DNA from: Wolfiporia cocos
Taxonomy: Eukaryota > Basidiomycota > Agaricomycetes > Polyporales > Phaeolaceae
Assembly: GCA_029448655.1 (NCBI GenBank)
Contig: JACCLO010000005.1
Location: 3,286,001-3,350,000, forward strand
Direction: 5' to 3'
Length of the DNA: 64,000 nucleotides
Below the pieces are notes generated by a model that saw only the letters and a list, made by a program, of their open reading frames with translations, searched no databases and was not told where the DNA came from. This document shows positions 28,381 through 39,629 of the stretch, in pieces (within the stretch, counting starts at the first letter, position 1; the number at the start of each line of letters is the position of its first letter). The position numbers were made by a program, and so were the translations under genes.

Positions 28381-30245
28381 CTACCAATCCTCATCAGGCT
28401 CGTCTACTGCATCTAACGGCGGCCAGAGTGCGTCGATATCCCCCACTTCTGCCTCTTCTTCTACCTCGGCATCATCGACTACCCGCCTTGGCCGCCTCCC
28501 GGAAGCCTTCAGTGCCTGCACTGCCTTCCAGAACGCACTCTCAGCGTGAATGGTAGCCGAGTCAGCTACCTCAGTGATGAGTGATGTGCACGGAGGCATT
28601 ACCAAGACAGTGGGAGAGTTGTCTGTGTGAGGTGTTGGAGAGTGAGGCGTTGGAGGGTGTTCGATGTAGCAAAGTGTGAAGAGCGGTTGGACAGGCGCGG
28701 GACTGTCTGGCGGCGGCGAGGCAAGTGTGAGTGTGGCGTTAAGGTAGGGGCGGAGCAGCTCTTCTGCTGTCTGTGTCGTCTCTTCAAGGAGCGGTAGCGA
28801 TACATACAAAACCCCTACAGTAATTTGGTCACGAGCTCTCAATCAAATCCAGTGTGCAGAGACATACATTTATCCCTGGGTGCAGACATACTGCCTTCGC
28901 CCGTGATCAGCACGTTAGCTGCGACGGTGGTTGACCCCGCTGGTATGGAGGATGGAGGGAAGACTAGCAGTGCAGTGTCAACTACGTTTGTTGCCGCAGG
29001 CTCTGCAGGTGGTGTGTCCACAGGATCTTGGGCAATATCCCCATCTAGTGATGACTCGGCAACCTCTTCTGTTGGCTGCTGAACCGAGAGAAAGCAGACA
29101 GGTCTATCGATGATCGCGATGAACCTTGCTATGGGATGCCCTCGCTCGCCCCCTGTGCCGCCTGCATCTTGAGCAAGTTGTGGGGTAAGGTAGTTCGGCG
29201 ACGTAACAATGAGATCGCATACAAGCTGCTCCGGCACTTCTTCCAGCTCAATCTTGTATTTGCCACCGCTATGTGACGAAGATACCTCCTCGCTTGATGC
29301 AACAACACGATCGAGAGAGGAGATACGACGACCCAGAATGTAAGTGGCACCGTTCACGGCAGAAGTACGACAAAAGCCCTGGGCTATCTCTCCTAGCCCA
29401 CCATAGTGTCCCACAAGGAATGGTGAGGGTCCATACCTGCCTGCAGACCGAAGATATTGCCGAATACGCAGAAGTGCGGGTAGAGTAGGATCTGTGCCAC
29501 ATGCATTATTGGACGACTCTCTGGTATGAACACAACGCATGAAGGATCTACCTGACGCAGACGTGCAAAATGCAAGTGCATATGCGATAGCCTCTGACGA
29601 ATGGCCGTCGAGAGAGAACGTCTCTCGCAAGAACTGCACGAACGGCGCTTGCTCTTTCCCCTCGAGCTCCTTCTTCCCTTCAAACTCACCCGCGGCAAAC
29701 ATTAGAAAGCGCATCAGTCTGCGCTTCTCAAGAAGTGAGAGTTCCTTGCTCTTGAATACATCCTCCTTGCCCCCGGGCACGGCCTTCACGGTCCCGGGCC
29801 CGTCATAGATCGCTACCTTCTCGAGAAGTTTGAAGCCACCGTAGCGAGAGACTCCAGACGCAATCAGCGCGTCAATAAGGGGACCAACAGAAGGTATGAT
29901 TGCAGGCGCTAGAGACAGAGAGTACTGACGGGACTGCGGGAGAACAGACCCAGAGCGCGAGAGCGAGGTGTAACGCGCTCGCTGCGCTGAGAGATACGGA
30001 GATGCTGCATCGAGCTCAGAGCTCGCTGACCGCGCATCGGCCCACTCGATCAGCTCGTCGAGAGTGAGGGACGCGTCGTTGCCGCCGTAATACGGATTCG
30101 CATCGACATGCGCGACCTTGAAGCCTGCTTTCGAGAGCGCACTGAGGGACTTCAGAAGGAGTTGGCGCAGGAAGTGGCATGGCGCTCACGCAGCTGCGAT
30201 AGACTCCGTTAGTCCAGTACCGAGCACAACGGCGTCGACGTCCAT
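28381..30245 (-). CDS. MRS6: Rab escort protein / Rab geranylgeranyltransferase component A (Mrs6)
   Basis: Presents newly made Rab GTPases to geranylgeranyltransferase II for C-terminal prenylation. It belongs to the GDI/REP flavoprotein-like fold. The N-terminus reads MDVDAVVLGTGLTESIAAA (ATG 30243-30245), the dinucleotide-fold motif. It is followed by HVDANPYYGGNDASLTLDE across an intron and LLEKRRLMRFLMFAAGEF. A second conserved block is YGPSPFLVGHYGGLGEIAQGF (split by no intron), then SAVNGATYILGR. The C-terminal third is divergent and ends in an acidic tail (EVEEEAEVGDID) with TAG at 28381-28383. REP is preferred over GDI because of the long insertions and acidic tail; GDI is usually shorter and more conserved. 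Confidence 0.88.
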
Positions 30246-30463
30246 GGTGAATTTGTGTGGAACGTTCAGCGTATCCCCAGCCTGTCTGATGACCGTACGA
30301 GCACAAGTTTCGCGGACCAAGCGCAGATAGACGCCAGTAGCCACCGGGGGTTGCCGAAACTAGCGGCCGGTTTGCATTTTAGGAAATTTTCGTTCACTTT
30401 GATTTGGAGTTATCCTTTCGTTCTCCCACATCCTCCTCCACATCCACATCCCCCTTTCCCGCC
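30246..30463. promoter_or_regulatory. Bidirectional promoter between REP and NSR1
   Basis: 218 bp between divergent start codons. A long CT-rich tract (TCCTCCTCCACATCCACATC) precedes the NSR1 start, typical of strongly expressed fungal genes. Confidence 0.5.
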
Positions 30464-32284
30464 ATGGCCAAGGCTGCAGACAAAAAGACTAACAAAAAGG
30501 CCGACCAGAAGGCTGTTAAGGCCGCCGCCAAGGCTCCCGCGGCTAAGGAGGTCTCGAAGGCCGCCCCGTCTAAGGCGAAGGTATGTGACAGTCGGGATCG
30601 AGGCAAGGATACGATAGTGACGGGACTTCGCGGTAGTCGTCTAAAGCCTCCAAAAAGGAGAGCAGCGATGAGGAGTCTGAGTCTGAGTCTTCCGAGGAGG
30701 AGAAGCCGGCCCCGACAAAAAAGGGGAAGCAGGTATGCCTTCACTGCCGACTCTAATCGTTCGGGCTTTTATGATTGCAACAGGCCAAGCCTGCGAAGGC
30801 TAAGGAGGAGAGCTCGAGCGAGGCCGAGTCGTCGGACAACGACTCCGAGTCTTCTTCTGAGGAGGAAAAGAAGGGGGCCAAAGCCACTTCAGCGAAGGCG
30901 AATGGCAAGGCGACTGCTCCTGCTAAGGCTGTGCCCACAAAAAAATCGCCCGCTAAGGCTGCGCCTGCTGCATCTGCGGCGAAGGATTCGGACAGCAGCG
31001 ACTCGGACAACAGCGATTCTGAGTCCGAGGAGGAGAAGCCCAAGGCTGCCCAGGTGAAAGCTGCGTCCGTACAGAAGGACTCTTCATCAGACGAGAGCGA
31101 CAGCGAGGATAGTTCTTCGGAGGAGGAGGCTCCCGTGAAGGCTATCCAAAACGCACCGTCGTCATCGGACTCCGAGGGCAGCGACAGCGACTCCGAGGAG
31201 GCTCCCAAAAAGTCCGCCGCCGCCGAAAAGGCTGCGCCTGCGAAGAAGGCAGGATCCAGCAGCGATGATAGTGAGGAGTCCAGCGAGAACGAGGATGTTG
31301 AGATGGCAGAGGCATCTACTGCCAAGGCAAATGGTGCGACAGCTTCTCTACCTGACCTATACAGGTCGGTTTACATGTCTGCACAGGCAAGCGCAAGGCT
31401 GACAATGATGAATCCGCACCTGCGAAAAAGGCTAAGATAGCCAACGGCGAGGCTGCACCCGCAGATGGCAGCGCATCCACGAAGACGATCTTCGTCGGCA
31501 GATTGTCATGGAACGTAGACAACGACTGGCTCAAGCAGGAGTTTGAGGTATGCGGCGAGGTTGTCTCTGCCCGCGTCCAGATGGACCGCAACACGGGCAA
31601 GTCGCGTGGCTTCGGATACGTCACGTTCTCCACTACCGAAGCCGCTGAGACAGCGCTGCAGCTTCGCGGCAAGGAAATCGACGGGCGCGCGATCAACGTC
31701 GACAGGAGTGCCGAGAAGGACCCGAGCACAGTGCGCCAGAACCGCGCGAATGCGTATGGCGACAAGCCTAGCGAGCCATCGTCTGTGCTCTTCGTCGGCA
31801 ATCTCAGCTTCAACGCAACCGAGGACGGGATTTGGGAGACCTTCAGCGAGTACGGTGACGTCAAGAGCGTGCGCTTGCCGACTGACCGCGACAGCGGTCG
31901 CCCGAAGGGCTTTGGATACATCGAGTTTTCCGACATCGAGTCAGCAAAGAAGGCATTCGAAGGTTTGGGGGGTGCCGAAATTGAGGGCCGCGCTATCAGG
32001 CTCGACTACTCGCAGCCGAGGGATAACAATGGCGGTGGACGTGGCGGGTTCCGCGGGGGTGACCGCGGTGGTGGACGCGTAAGTGTTTGTTATACTGATC
32101 GTCTGGAGCTCATGCTAATTGCATTCTTTACCAGGGGTTTGGAAACCGCGGTGGCAACTTCCGTGGCCGTGGCGGCGACCGGGGCCGTGGTCGCGGTGGT
32201 GGACGCGGCCGTGGCGCCCCCCGAGGTGGTGCGCGCACGGGTGCTATCGCTGCTGCTGAGGGCAGGAAGACGACCTTCGATTAA
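30464..32284 (+). CDS. NSR1: Nucleolin-like RNA-binding protein (Nsr1/Gar2 family)
   Basis: Nucleolar protein for pre-rRNA processing and ribosome assembly. The order of domains is diagnostic. First comes a Lys/Ala-rich start (MAKAADKKTNKK), then long acidic serine tracts alternating with Lys/Ala blocks (about 30650-31310), which are casein-kinase-2-like sites. Next are RRM1 with TIFVGRLSW and RGFGYVTF and RRM2 with VLFVGNLSF and KGFGYIEF, then an RGG tail (GGGRGGFRGGDRGGGR, continued after an intron from about 32079) ending TTFD and TAA at 32282-32284. Introns lie near 30580, 30733, 31334 and 32079. The start context GCCATGG is optimal. Confidence 0.93.
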
Positions 32285-32702
32285 CCCTTTACTCGCCCTC
32301 AGGATCGTTGTCTCGTCGCTCTCTCATCTGGCTTACATTTACGGATATGTAGCGTTTCACGCTTGCTTGGTCTGCTTATGGGTACTTTACACTCGATGTA
32401 TCATGTCCGCATGGGTTGGTCGGTTCGGCGCATTGCTGTCATGATATCGTAGACCATAATCCCGCTGTGATCACAACCTCGCGATTGCCGCGAACGCAGG
32501 TGTGCTTGCAGAAAGTGGAAACTCCCAGGGTCTCAGGTAAATTACTTGTATGTCTACAAATGGCCGTGACGTAAGCACGTGTGGCCGCAAGGGCGCTTCA
32601 CCTTGCTCTTTGACTCGGCAAGTCGCTGCGTCGTCGTCTACAAACACGACAGTACATCACACTGTACCTGCTTGCTGGATGGTTCACGCTGTGAGCACAA
32701 CA

Positions 32703-33344
32703 ATGCCTGCGCCTGATTCTCCGCGTCTGTCCGAATCGCCGCCCCCCTCAGGGGTGCAGGGTGATCTTGAGCTTGAACTTCTAGGGCTTGCAAATGCCTT
32801 GTACAACCTCGGGACAACTGTTGTGGGTGACCTTACGAAAGAGAAGGACAAGCCTGGAGGAGGTAAGCAGGTTGGACTCAGAGTGTGAGTGGCTGTATGC
32901 AGTTGCATGAATGCCGACAATGATGCTGAAGTTTCGCAGGAATGAAGTTATCAGCCACCTCGCGACGATCGATGACATGTCGCAGCATGTGCATACGATG
33001 ATCCCGATGCAGGTGCTTGCTGACATTGACAATGCGCGCAATCCACTGCAAATCACGAAGGAAAGGGTTGAGCGCGCCGCGACAGAGAACCAGTTCATGA
33101 ACGGCAAGATACATGCAATCGACGTGAGTATCTGTCTGCTGTTCGTGTGCATAATGAACGACGATGACATTGGTTTATCCCACAGTCCTACCGCCAACAA
33201 CTCGACGAAGCTCTCAGCCAGAGTTTTCCCGAGCTGAGTCAGTACCTCGCGGAGCCGCGGCAGGGCGAAGGTTCGCAGACAGACTTCACCTCTATGGCAG
33301 AGGATCCCGATCAGAAGCCGCCGAATGGATTGCATGCACCTTGA
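32703..33344 (+). CDS. MED10: Mediator complex subunit 10 (Med10/Nut2)
   Basis: Middle-module subunit of Mediator, which links activators to RNA polymerase II. Exons 32703-32884, 32940-33123 and 33186-33344 join in frame to 174 residues. The conserved core reads LANALYNLGTTVVGDL, EVISHLATIDDM, TMIPMQVLADIDNARNP and ENQFMNGKIHAID, followed by SYRQQLDEAL. The C-terminus is a short divergent tail. ATG 32703 is the best start because the preceding frame has no conserved residues. NSR1 lies 418 bp upstream on the same strand. Confidence 0.93.
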
Positions 33345-34135
33345 TGACAGTGTATGTTCTCTGACTTCCTTGCAATTTGCTGTTGCTTGATGACACATCG
33401 TGGTTACCTCCGGTTAGAGCCATTCTCCCTGATGAGCAGACACCGTAAGCAGTGCCTCCACGGGCTCATGAATCCTAACTGGGTGAACATCTCCGCATGA
33501 ATCGACGCTAGGAGGCAACAGCGTCGCGCCCGCGACGCTCCGTCATGGTCAGCATGCGTTAGGCCAAGTCGGCGAAGATCTCCCCGACCCCGGCTGCGCT
33601 GTTCATTAATCACGAGTATCTGATCTGTTGGGGTAACGACGGAATTTCCTTGTCGTGTGACGCTGGACTCCATCCACTGAAGAGCTCCTGTATTTCGGTG
33701 CACGTAGATCGTACACAAGTGCCGTCTTAGTAATTCAATGTTGATTGACTATCATTTGAATTGTGCACACACCGATGTGAACGAGCGGAACGGAAAGATG
33801 ATCTGTTGTCTGCCTGAGCGACCGGCAACCGGCCCAGTGTGGCTGATCAGCCGCGCACGCCAAAATCTTGAGCACGCCTACATATCGCAGTTTTCCTCGT
33901 CTCCTTCATGCCATCTTCTGTGTGCGCACGCTAGTTGCATCTTGACACTCCCTCCACGCTCTGTAGTTTCTTTCAAAGTCCTGCAACCCGAAGGTCGTCT
34001 AAGACCGCCCGCATTCTTGCATCTAACGCGTACGCGCAGCGTCGCTGATTTCGGACTCATATTGTTCGCATCGCATTCCGCGTACCTTCCCTTAATATAT
34101 TAAGTGCCGGCGAACACCTTCGCGCAACCTTCCTG
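33345..34135. other. Intergenic, no gene seen
   Basis: No coding signal on either strand. The right end is the promoter of RIC8. An AT-rich TTAATATATTAAG palindrome lies at about 34091-34103, some 35 bp before the start codon. Confidence 0.4.
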
Positions 34136-36256
34136 ATGTCCGAGTTTCTTGACGCATATACCGCCTTGTCCCCCTCCTCCTCGCGTTCAGACGTATCTAA
34201 TGCCCTCCAGCCGATTATCGACGGTGCGACGTTGCATGTTCAGTTCATCAGCAGAGACTTACCCTTTGGCACAGCCTCTCCGTCCCAGATCGATGTGACG
34301 ACTCGCAAGATATTGGTGCAGACGATTATAAACGATTTGACAAGATGCGGATCTGGGAATGGGAAGAAGAGTAGGCTGTCGTCAAAGGGTACGCATTGCA
34401 TCCCAGCAAATTCGTACATTGGCGGGGCCCTCATCCTAACGCCGCATCAAAGATGCCTTTCAGGCTCTGTTAACTGTCAAGACCCTGGGCAAGGACTCCG
34501 CTGGTTCGGAGGTCATTGCGAGCTCTGCCAACCTATCTGCGCTTCTAGCGCTCTCGCACTCGCTCAAAGACAACGTCGATGCATCGAACGAAGCTTTGAG
34601 GTGTATCGCGAATGCGCTACTATTGGTGAGCTCTGCGCGAGATACGTTCATCCAGAAGGAGATCGGTGGTGGCGAGGCGGCCGTCGAGCTTCTCGAGGTG
34701 CGCATTGTTCCACGAGAACGTTCTCCGTCCTTTCTTATGCCGTCGACTAGAAATCGCGAGATCCAGAGCGGATCTTCCTCGCATCGCGGATTCTGTTCCT
34801 TTGTACAGTATCGCAGGTTTCCTCGGGCGACTTCATCAAGGCGCTTGTCGAGACGAAACCTCCGGGGCACCCGGGGAATATAATTGAGATCATCGGCGCG
34901 CGACTTGACGGGCTATTACGGAGTATCATCAATAGCGTGAAGCTGGCGCGGGAGGCTATGACCGACCTACTAAAATTCACATTTAATTTGTTGTTACACT
35001 ATCCGAAGGTGCGCAAACACCGTGTACAGACAGCCTTCACATAACTGAGCTTTGTCGCAGATTGTCGATGATGCACAGGAGATCGCTCCGCGAGACGACG
35101 ACGAAAGGAAAGTCATGGGTGATCTTTGGAGTGATCGACTCGACGGGTATGCTGCCGCGTGTGCATCGACTTGGAATGACTGACGACGTAGCTCAGGATC
35201 CTACCGCCACTGCTGAGAGCCTTCAACACCCTCCCGCCGACCTTCCCAGCGCCCCTCGCTCCTCCAATGACTCATGTCATCCATTCGCTTATAACGGTCC
35301 CTGTCACGCCCTCGCTGCACCCGAAGTGGTTCGCCTCCGCGGGCACGGGTTCCCCGCGCTCGGCTGCCAAAGCACGCGAGTCGCCAGCGACGTCACCGGG
35401 CACGAGCGCGAGCGGCTCGCCCACACTCGGTCCCGCCAAGGACGCGAAACACAGCGCGTTCGACCGTGCGTTCTCCGCGCTGACTGCCGGCAGGCGCTCA
35501 CTCTCGCTTTCGCGCTCAGGTTCGCCGCACACGAACCAGCCTGTCGACGTGTTGCTGCATGCGTATAACCTGCTCGACATCGCGCTCACTCATTATCTGC
35601 CTGGAAACATTGACCCTGACGACACAAGCGTCCGCGATCGGTGTCGCAATGAAAAAGCGGGCACCCTCGACGACGTGCTGTCGCCGCTCGTCCTGCTGAT
35701 TAACAAGCTGTGCACTGCGGACGAGGCAACGCGGCTCCGGATACGCGAATGGCTACTTCCCGCAGATCTCGATCGCACAACTCCTCTTGAATCTCGTTCT
35801 GACTTTTTGGGACGCTGCCTGCGTCTGCTCGCATCGGTTCACCACATTAGGCTGAAGTCGGCTGCGGGCGAGATGCTCTATGCCATTTGCGACTCGGATG
35901 GTGCGTGCAAGTGTATTCAACCAACTCATCACCAGCTGATGTCTCGTTTAGCTGGTCTACTTTCATCGTACGTTGGTTACGGTAATGTCGCCGGCTTCTT
36001 GTTCCACAAGGGCATTACGGGCCAACCGGCGCACTCCTCGTCCAATGTACCCACAACCACACCGTCAGGTGTGCCCATCAACCCAATCACTGGTGTCGCA
36101 GAAGAGCCCAAGCCACAGATTGAAATGTCAGACGAAGAGAAGGAACGTGAGGCGGAGAAGCTCTTTGTGCTCTTCGATCGGCTCGAGAAAAGCGGCGCCA
36201 TTCAGCCGAGCCAGAATCCCATCCGTAAGGCTGCAGCGGAAGGACGGCTCGGCTGA
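34136..36256 (+). CDS. RIC8: Synembryn / RIC8, guanine nucleotide exchange factor and chaperone for G-alpha
   Basis: Cytosolic armadillo-like protein that folds and activates heterotrimeric G-alpha subunits. It starts MSEFLDAYTAL at 34136. Helical-repeat blocks follow: KTLGKDSAGSEVIASSANL, ALRCIANALLLVSSARD, NLLLHYPKIVDDAQEI, then the hydrophobic LLHAYNLLDIALTHYLP and FLGRCLRLLASVHHIRLKS. The C-terminal signature GYGNVAGFLFHKGI (about 35971-36012) is typical of Ric8. Acidic serine and threonine sites, known in Ric8 to be casein kinase 2 targets, are represented near EMSDEEKEREAEKLF. The protein ends AAAEGRLG, TGA 36254-36256. Introns are short and fit the conserved blocks. Confidence 0.9.
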
Positions 36257-36584
36257 TCGCACGTAGACAGACGTGTGCAGAAAAAGACACTTCGTTCGCT
36301 CGGTAGGATTGTGCTTGCCTATTATCGACATCCCACCTCCTATGTAATTGCACGCGCTGGCGTCCCCAAGTCTTGTCCACCTAATTGTTCATTGATTTCC
36401 AGTAGCGACGTTATACCCGCAGAACGAGTGTACACATTATAATTATGTTCTAATAACTCTATACCAATGTCCATGCTTCTCAACATCACTCAATATGATA
36501 TCGAGACGGACCGTCGTTACAACATTGCGAGATTGAGATAGTGTGATGGACAGTACGGTAACGCGATATTATAAGAGTAAACGA

Positions 36585-38206
36585 TTAGGCATGCAATAAG
36601 CCTGGACGGTGCATCGTATCCCATTCAGCGATGGCGACATCAAGCTCGTATATCAAGTCGAGCATGCTGGGATGATATACTGGCCCCTTCAAGAATGCTT
36701 CGCCTGCACACTGTGGAGGGCTCCTCGCGGCCATAGCGGAGTTTAGTCCAGCGGCGACGATCCCATCCAACGTGTCTCTCATGCCGCGTTTCTGGATCTT
36801 CAGCGGAGCACATGGTCGGAGGTTCACGGGTGTGCTAGCAGAGTCATGGCGCGTCCGAACGCCGGTAGGCCGTCGTGCAGTAGATGGGACGGTAAGCATC
36901 GGCAGAGGCAGGGTGTTCACGTCCAAGTCTGCTAGTACAACCCGTCCGCGAGCCGGCAGCGGTGAATCAGCGGGACCGAGGAATTTGGCGGACGGCATAC
37001 GGGAGTGCCGCTTAGACGGATCTGTTGACGGCGGCATCATAGACTTGCGCTTGCTCTCGCGCGAAGGCGTCGCCAGCTCGTTACTATTGGGGCCGGGGAA
37101 CATTGAAGTACAGCGAGTAGCCTTGGTCTTCGCTGTAGAGGAGCCTTCATCGGCGTCTTGCGTAGTTTCCGTGGGCAGCTGGATCCCGCCTTGCGCGTAG
37201 ATAGCGTGACGCCTGATTGTAGCACGGCGTTTGGGCGGACTGTCGTGCGCGACCTGCCCGTCTGTGGCAGAGCGCCTGTGGTTGTACTCGGAGGCCGTCG
37301 CTGATCGTCTTCTCGCTCCGATCGCAGGAAGTGCGGTATGCTGGTCTTCCCGGTTGCTCTGCACGACTCTTGCATTGACAGAGGATTTCCGAGGCGTGTG
37401 AGCAGCTTCAAATATAGAGTCAAGAGAGTGGTGGCATTCCGGCCCGTCCTCGGATACATCTCGGAGCGAGTCGAACTGTTGCCAGGGACGGCGCGCCGTT
37501 AGGTTGGGGCTCAGTGCGAGGGAGTCGCGGATCCGCCTGAGGATCTCGGAGCTCATCAAAGAAGAGTCGGATTGCTCTCGTTCATGCGTTCGTGTATGGT
37601 CGTCGTCCGTCTCGCATATTTTGGTGTATCTGTCATGGCGAGTCGCCCATGGGTTATGCCGGCTCGTAGAATCACGAGCTGTTGTCGGGACGAAAGTGCT
37701 GTATTGGTACGTGGACTGGTTATCCAGGCCCAGACGTTATTAGTGGAAAGGTTGGGGATAATGAAGACTACCTTGGAATGGATTGTTCGTTTGTTGTCCG
37801 TTGTCGGGGTCGAGCCAGCCGAAGTGTTTCTCCTGCTTCGGAGCACCGCGTTCCAGTCTCGACGGTCGGTGTTTGATCGTATAGATAGTTCATTCGGATC
37901 AGACGATTCGTCCGCGCTTTCGCGCATTGAGTGTAGCGGGAGCACTTTGAACGGATTGGCAGCATTGTTGCGCATCGCGATCATGGTCGTCTGTGTCTTC
38001 TTATGCAGGATGCTCAGAGACGAGTCTTTGCTGTGGTGAATAGAATGTCGAGATCTGGTCTTGGCTGAGTCAAGGTTAATGTGGGAGTCCTGCTCCGATT
38101 GTGGGGATGCTAGAAGGAGCGGCCTGCTTAGGTCTGGAGATTGTATATTCCCTTGCTGGTCGTAGCTCGAGAGGTTTGGAGAGTAGAGATAAGGCAAGCG
38201 AGACAT
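36585..38206 (-). CDS. Uncharacterised basic, serine-rich fungal protein
   Basis: Function unknown. Two long minus-strand frames, 38206-37556 and 37559-36585, abut with a frame change and probably form one spliced gene. The first begins MSRLPYLYSPNLSSYDQQ (ATG 38204-38206). In the second frame the reading stays open upstream of 37559 to about 37700 (for example ICETDDDHTRTHEREQSDSS), so the second exon probably begins there. I found a good donor (AAG/gtagtc near 37770) but no acceptor that keeps phase. The protein is rich in Ser, Arg and Pro, suggesting disorder. Only the C-terminus looks folded (YHPSMLDLIYELDVAIAEWD). Stop TAA at 36585-36587. A nuclear or cytoskeletal role would be a guess. 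Confidence 0.5.
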
Positions 38207-39629
38207 GTCGACAAGAGCTGGCCTTCCGTTGCAGTAACTGTGATGAAACCGTCCAGCGGTAGTGACAGCCGAGAGATACGAGACGTCCTAGGCCGCGAAG
38301 CGAGAGATGCACCGAGCTAGCAGTGATATCCACCTAGTCAATTTCCTGCCTGAGTTGTCAAAACTATGTGTGAGTGAGTAGTGAATATGTGCTTTGCGTT
38401 TAAGTAGAAACGACCTGGCAAGCCTGCCAATGAAGACGTGACAAACTTGGTTGAGGAAGTTGAACATGACCGTGACCGGTTGACCTTCCGCAAGGATGAC
38501 GAACCTAGTCACCTGCCTAATCGGGTCTACGCCATCACCGTCCTGATTGAAGTCCTCCTGAAGATACATGTCGACCATTTCCATTCACACTTCAAAGGGA
38601 TATGCGTCCTCTACATATCTCAAAGCTTCGAGTCACTAGACTCACAAGCATGGTAAACAGGCTGCTTTACAAGCTTGATGAGCTACACACAATCCGTTGG
38701 TCATCACGAGGCACGGGCAACTCCCTCTGCACCAGATCTTAGATCCGTGAGTAAGTCTTTGAGACGCTGACGAAGCTTTGTAACAATTAAATCCTCGTCT
38801 GACGAAGGAGGAGGCTGCAGAGTTGATCAGCATCGCGGCGGACGCGATAGGCGTAGTGACATTTTCATACCAGCTGGTCAAGTAAGTACTTTATCCATGT
38901 GCGATTTAGGCGGGTTCATAGAATCGCAGAGCAAGACCTTGACTTACCTCTGCCTCGTCAATTGTCTGAGAATTCATCAGTGATGATGTCGCTTTCCATC
39001 ACGAGTAATCCACGGCTCACCAATACAATAGGGCCTCTGGAGGAAATGGGTGAGATATGTTCACATAAATAGTGTGTTACTAACCTATTCATGACGGTGG
39101 TATAGTCTATGGTGTGCTCTATACTTGACAAGGCGTAGCCGTGCTCGATGTTCGAATGACGGCCGATTAATCCGATCGATCACTAGTTCACTGGACTGGC
39201 GTTACAGAAGCGCCATCAATTACCATATTCGGCCTCTGATTAGGCTTTGCTTGTAGATTCTTGAGGGAATGTAGATTCCCTCAAGAAGGGCCCTGCCTGG
39301 CCTCATCGGCCAGACCCCAACGCGTACACCTTGCTTTGCCTTGTCACATATGTCACGGGGAGCTGATGGCGGGCAGAGTGAAGCGAGACTTGCAAAATAC
39401 CGTGGATTATATATCACGGACTTACTACGTCACGGACTCACGGTGCAAGTTTATATCTCATTGGACTAATAGCTTCAATGCGTATTGGCACATTACTGTA
39501 GTCGTGATATATTGAGCTTGTACTACTGCCTGTCTTGGGAGAATAACCTAGTACGTGTCAAAATAGCAGTACTATTACAAATATTAGCCCGTCTGCAAGC
39601 GCCTATAGCTCGGGCCCATCAAGTATATC
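38207..39629. other. Accessory DNA with a coding-like scrap and a perfect hairpin
   Basis: No complete gene. One plus-strand stretch at about 38788-38880 reads LTKEEAAELISIAADAIG followed by VVTFSYQLV, which has the composition of a real exon, but no neighbouring exon could be joined to it. A 13-bp stem hairpin lies at 39258-39287. Confidence 0.4.
39258..39287. repeat. Perfect 13-bp hairpin
   Basis: TTCTTGAGGGAAT (39258-39270), loop GTAG, then ATTCCCTCAAGAA (39275-39287): a perfect stem with a 4-nt loop. It lacks a following T-run and sits in gene-free DNA. Confidence 0.85.

Noticed and set aside
30753..31325. Long Ser/Ala-rich minus-strand ORF
   Set aside because: Antisense of the acidic serine repeats of NSR1; codon bias of the sense tract forces the opposite strand open.
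32781..33398. 205-codon minus-strand ORF
   Set aside because: Antisense to MED10, whose spliced protein is fully conserved.
35062..35568. 168-codon plus-strand ORF
   Set aside because: Alternate frame of RIC8 exons; no conserved content.
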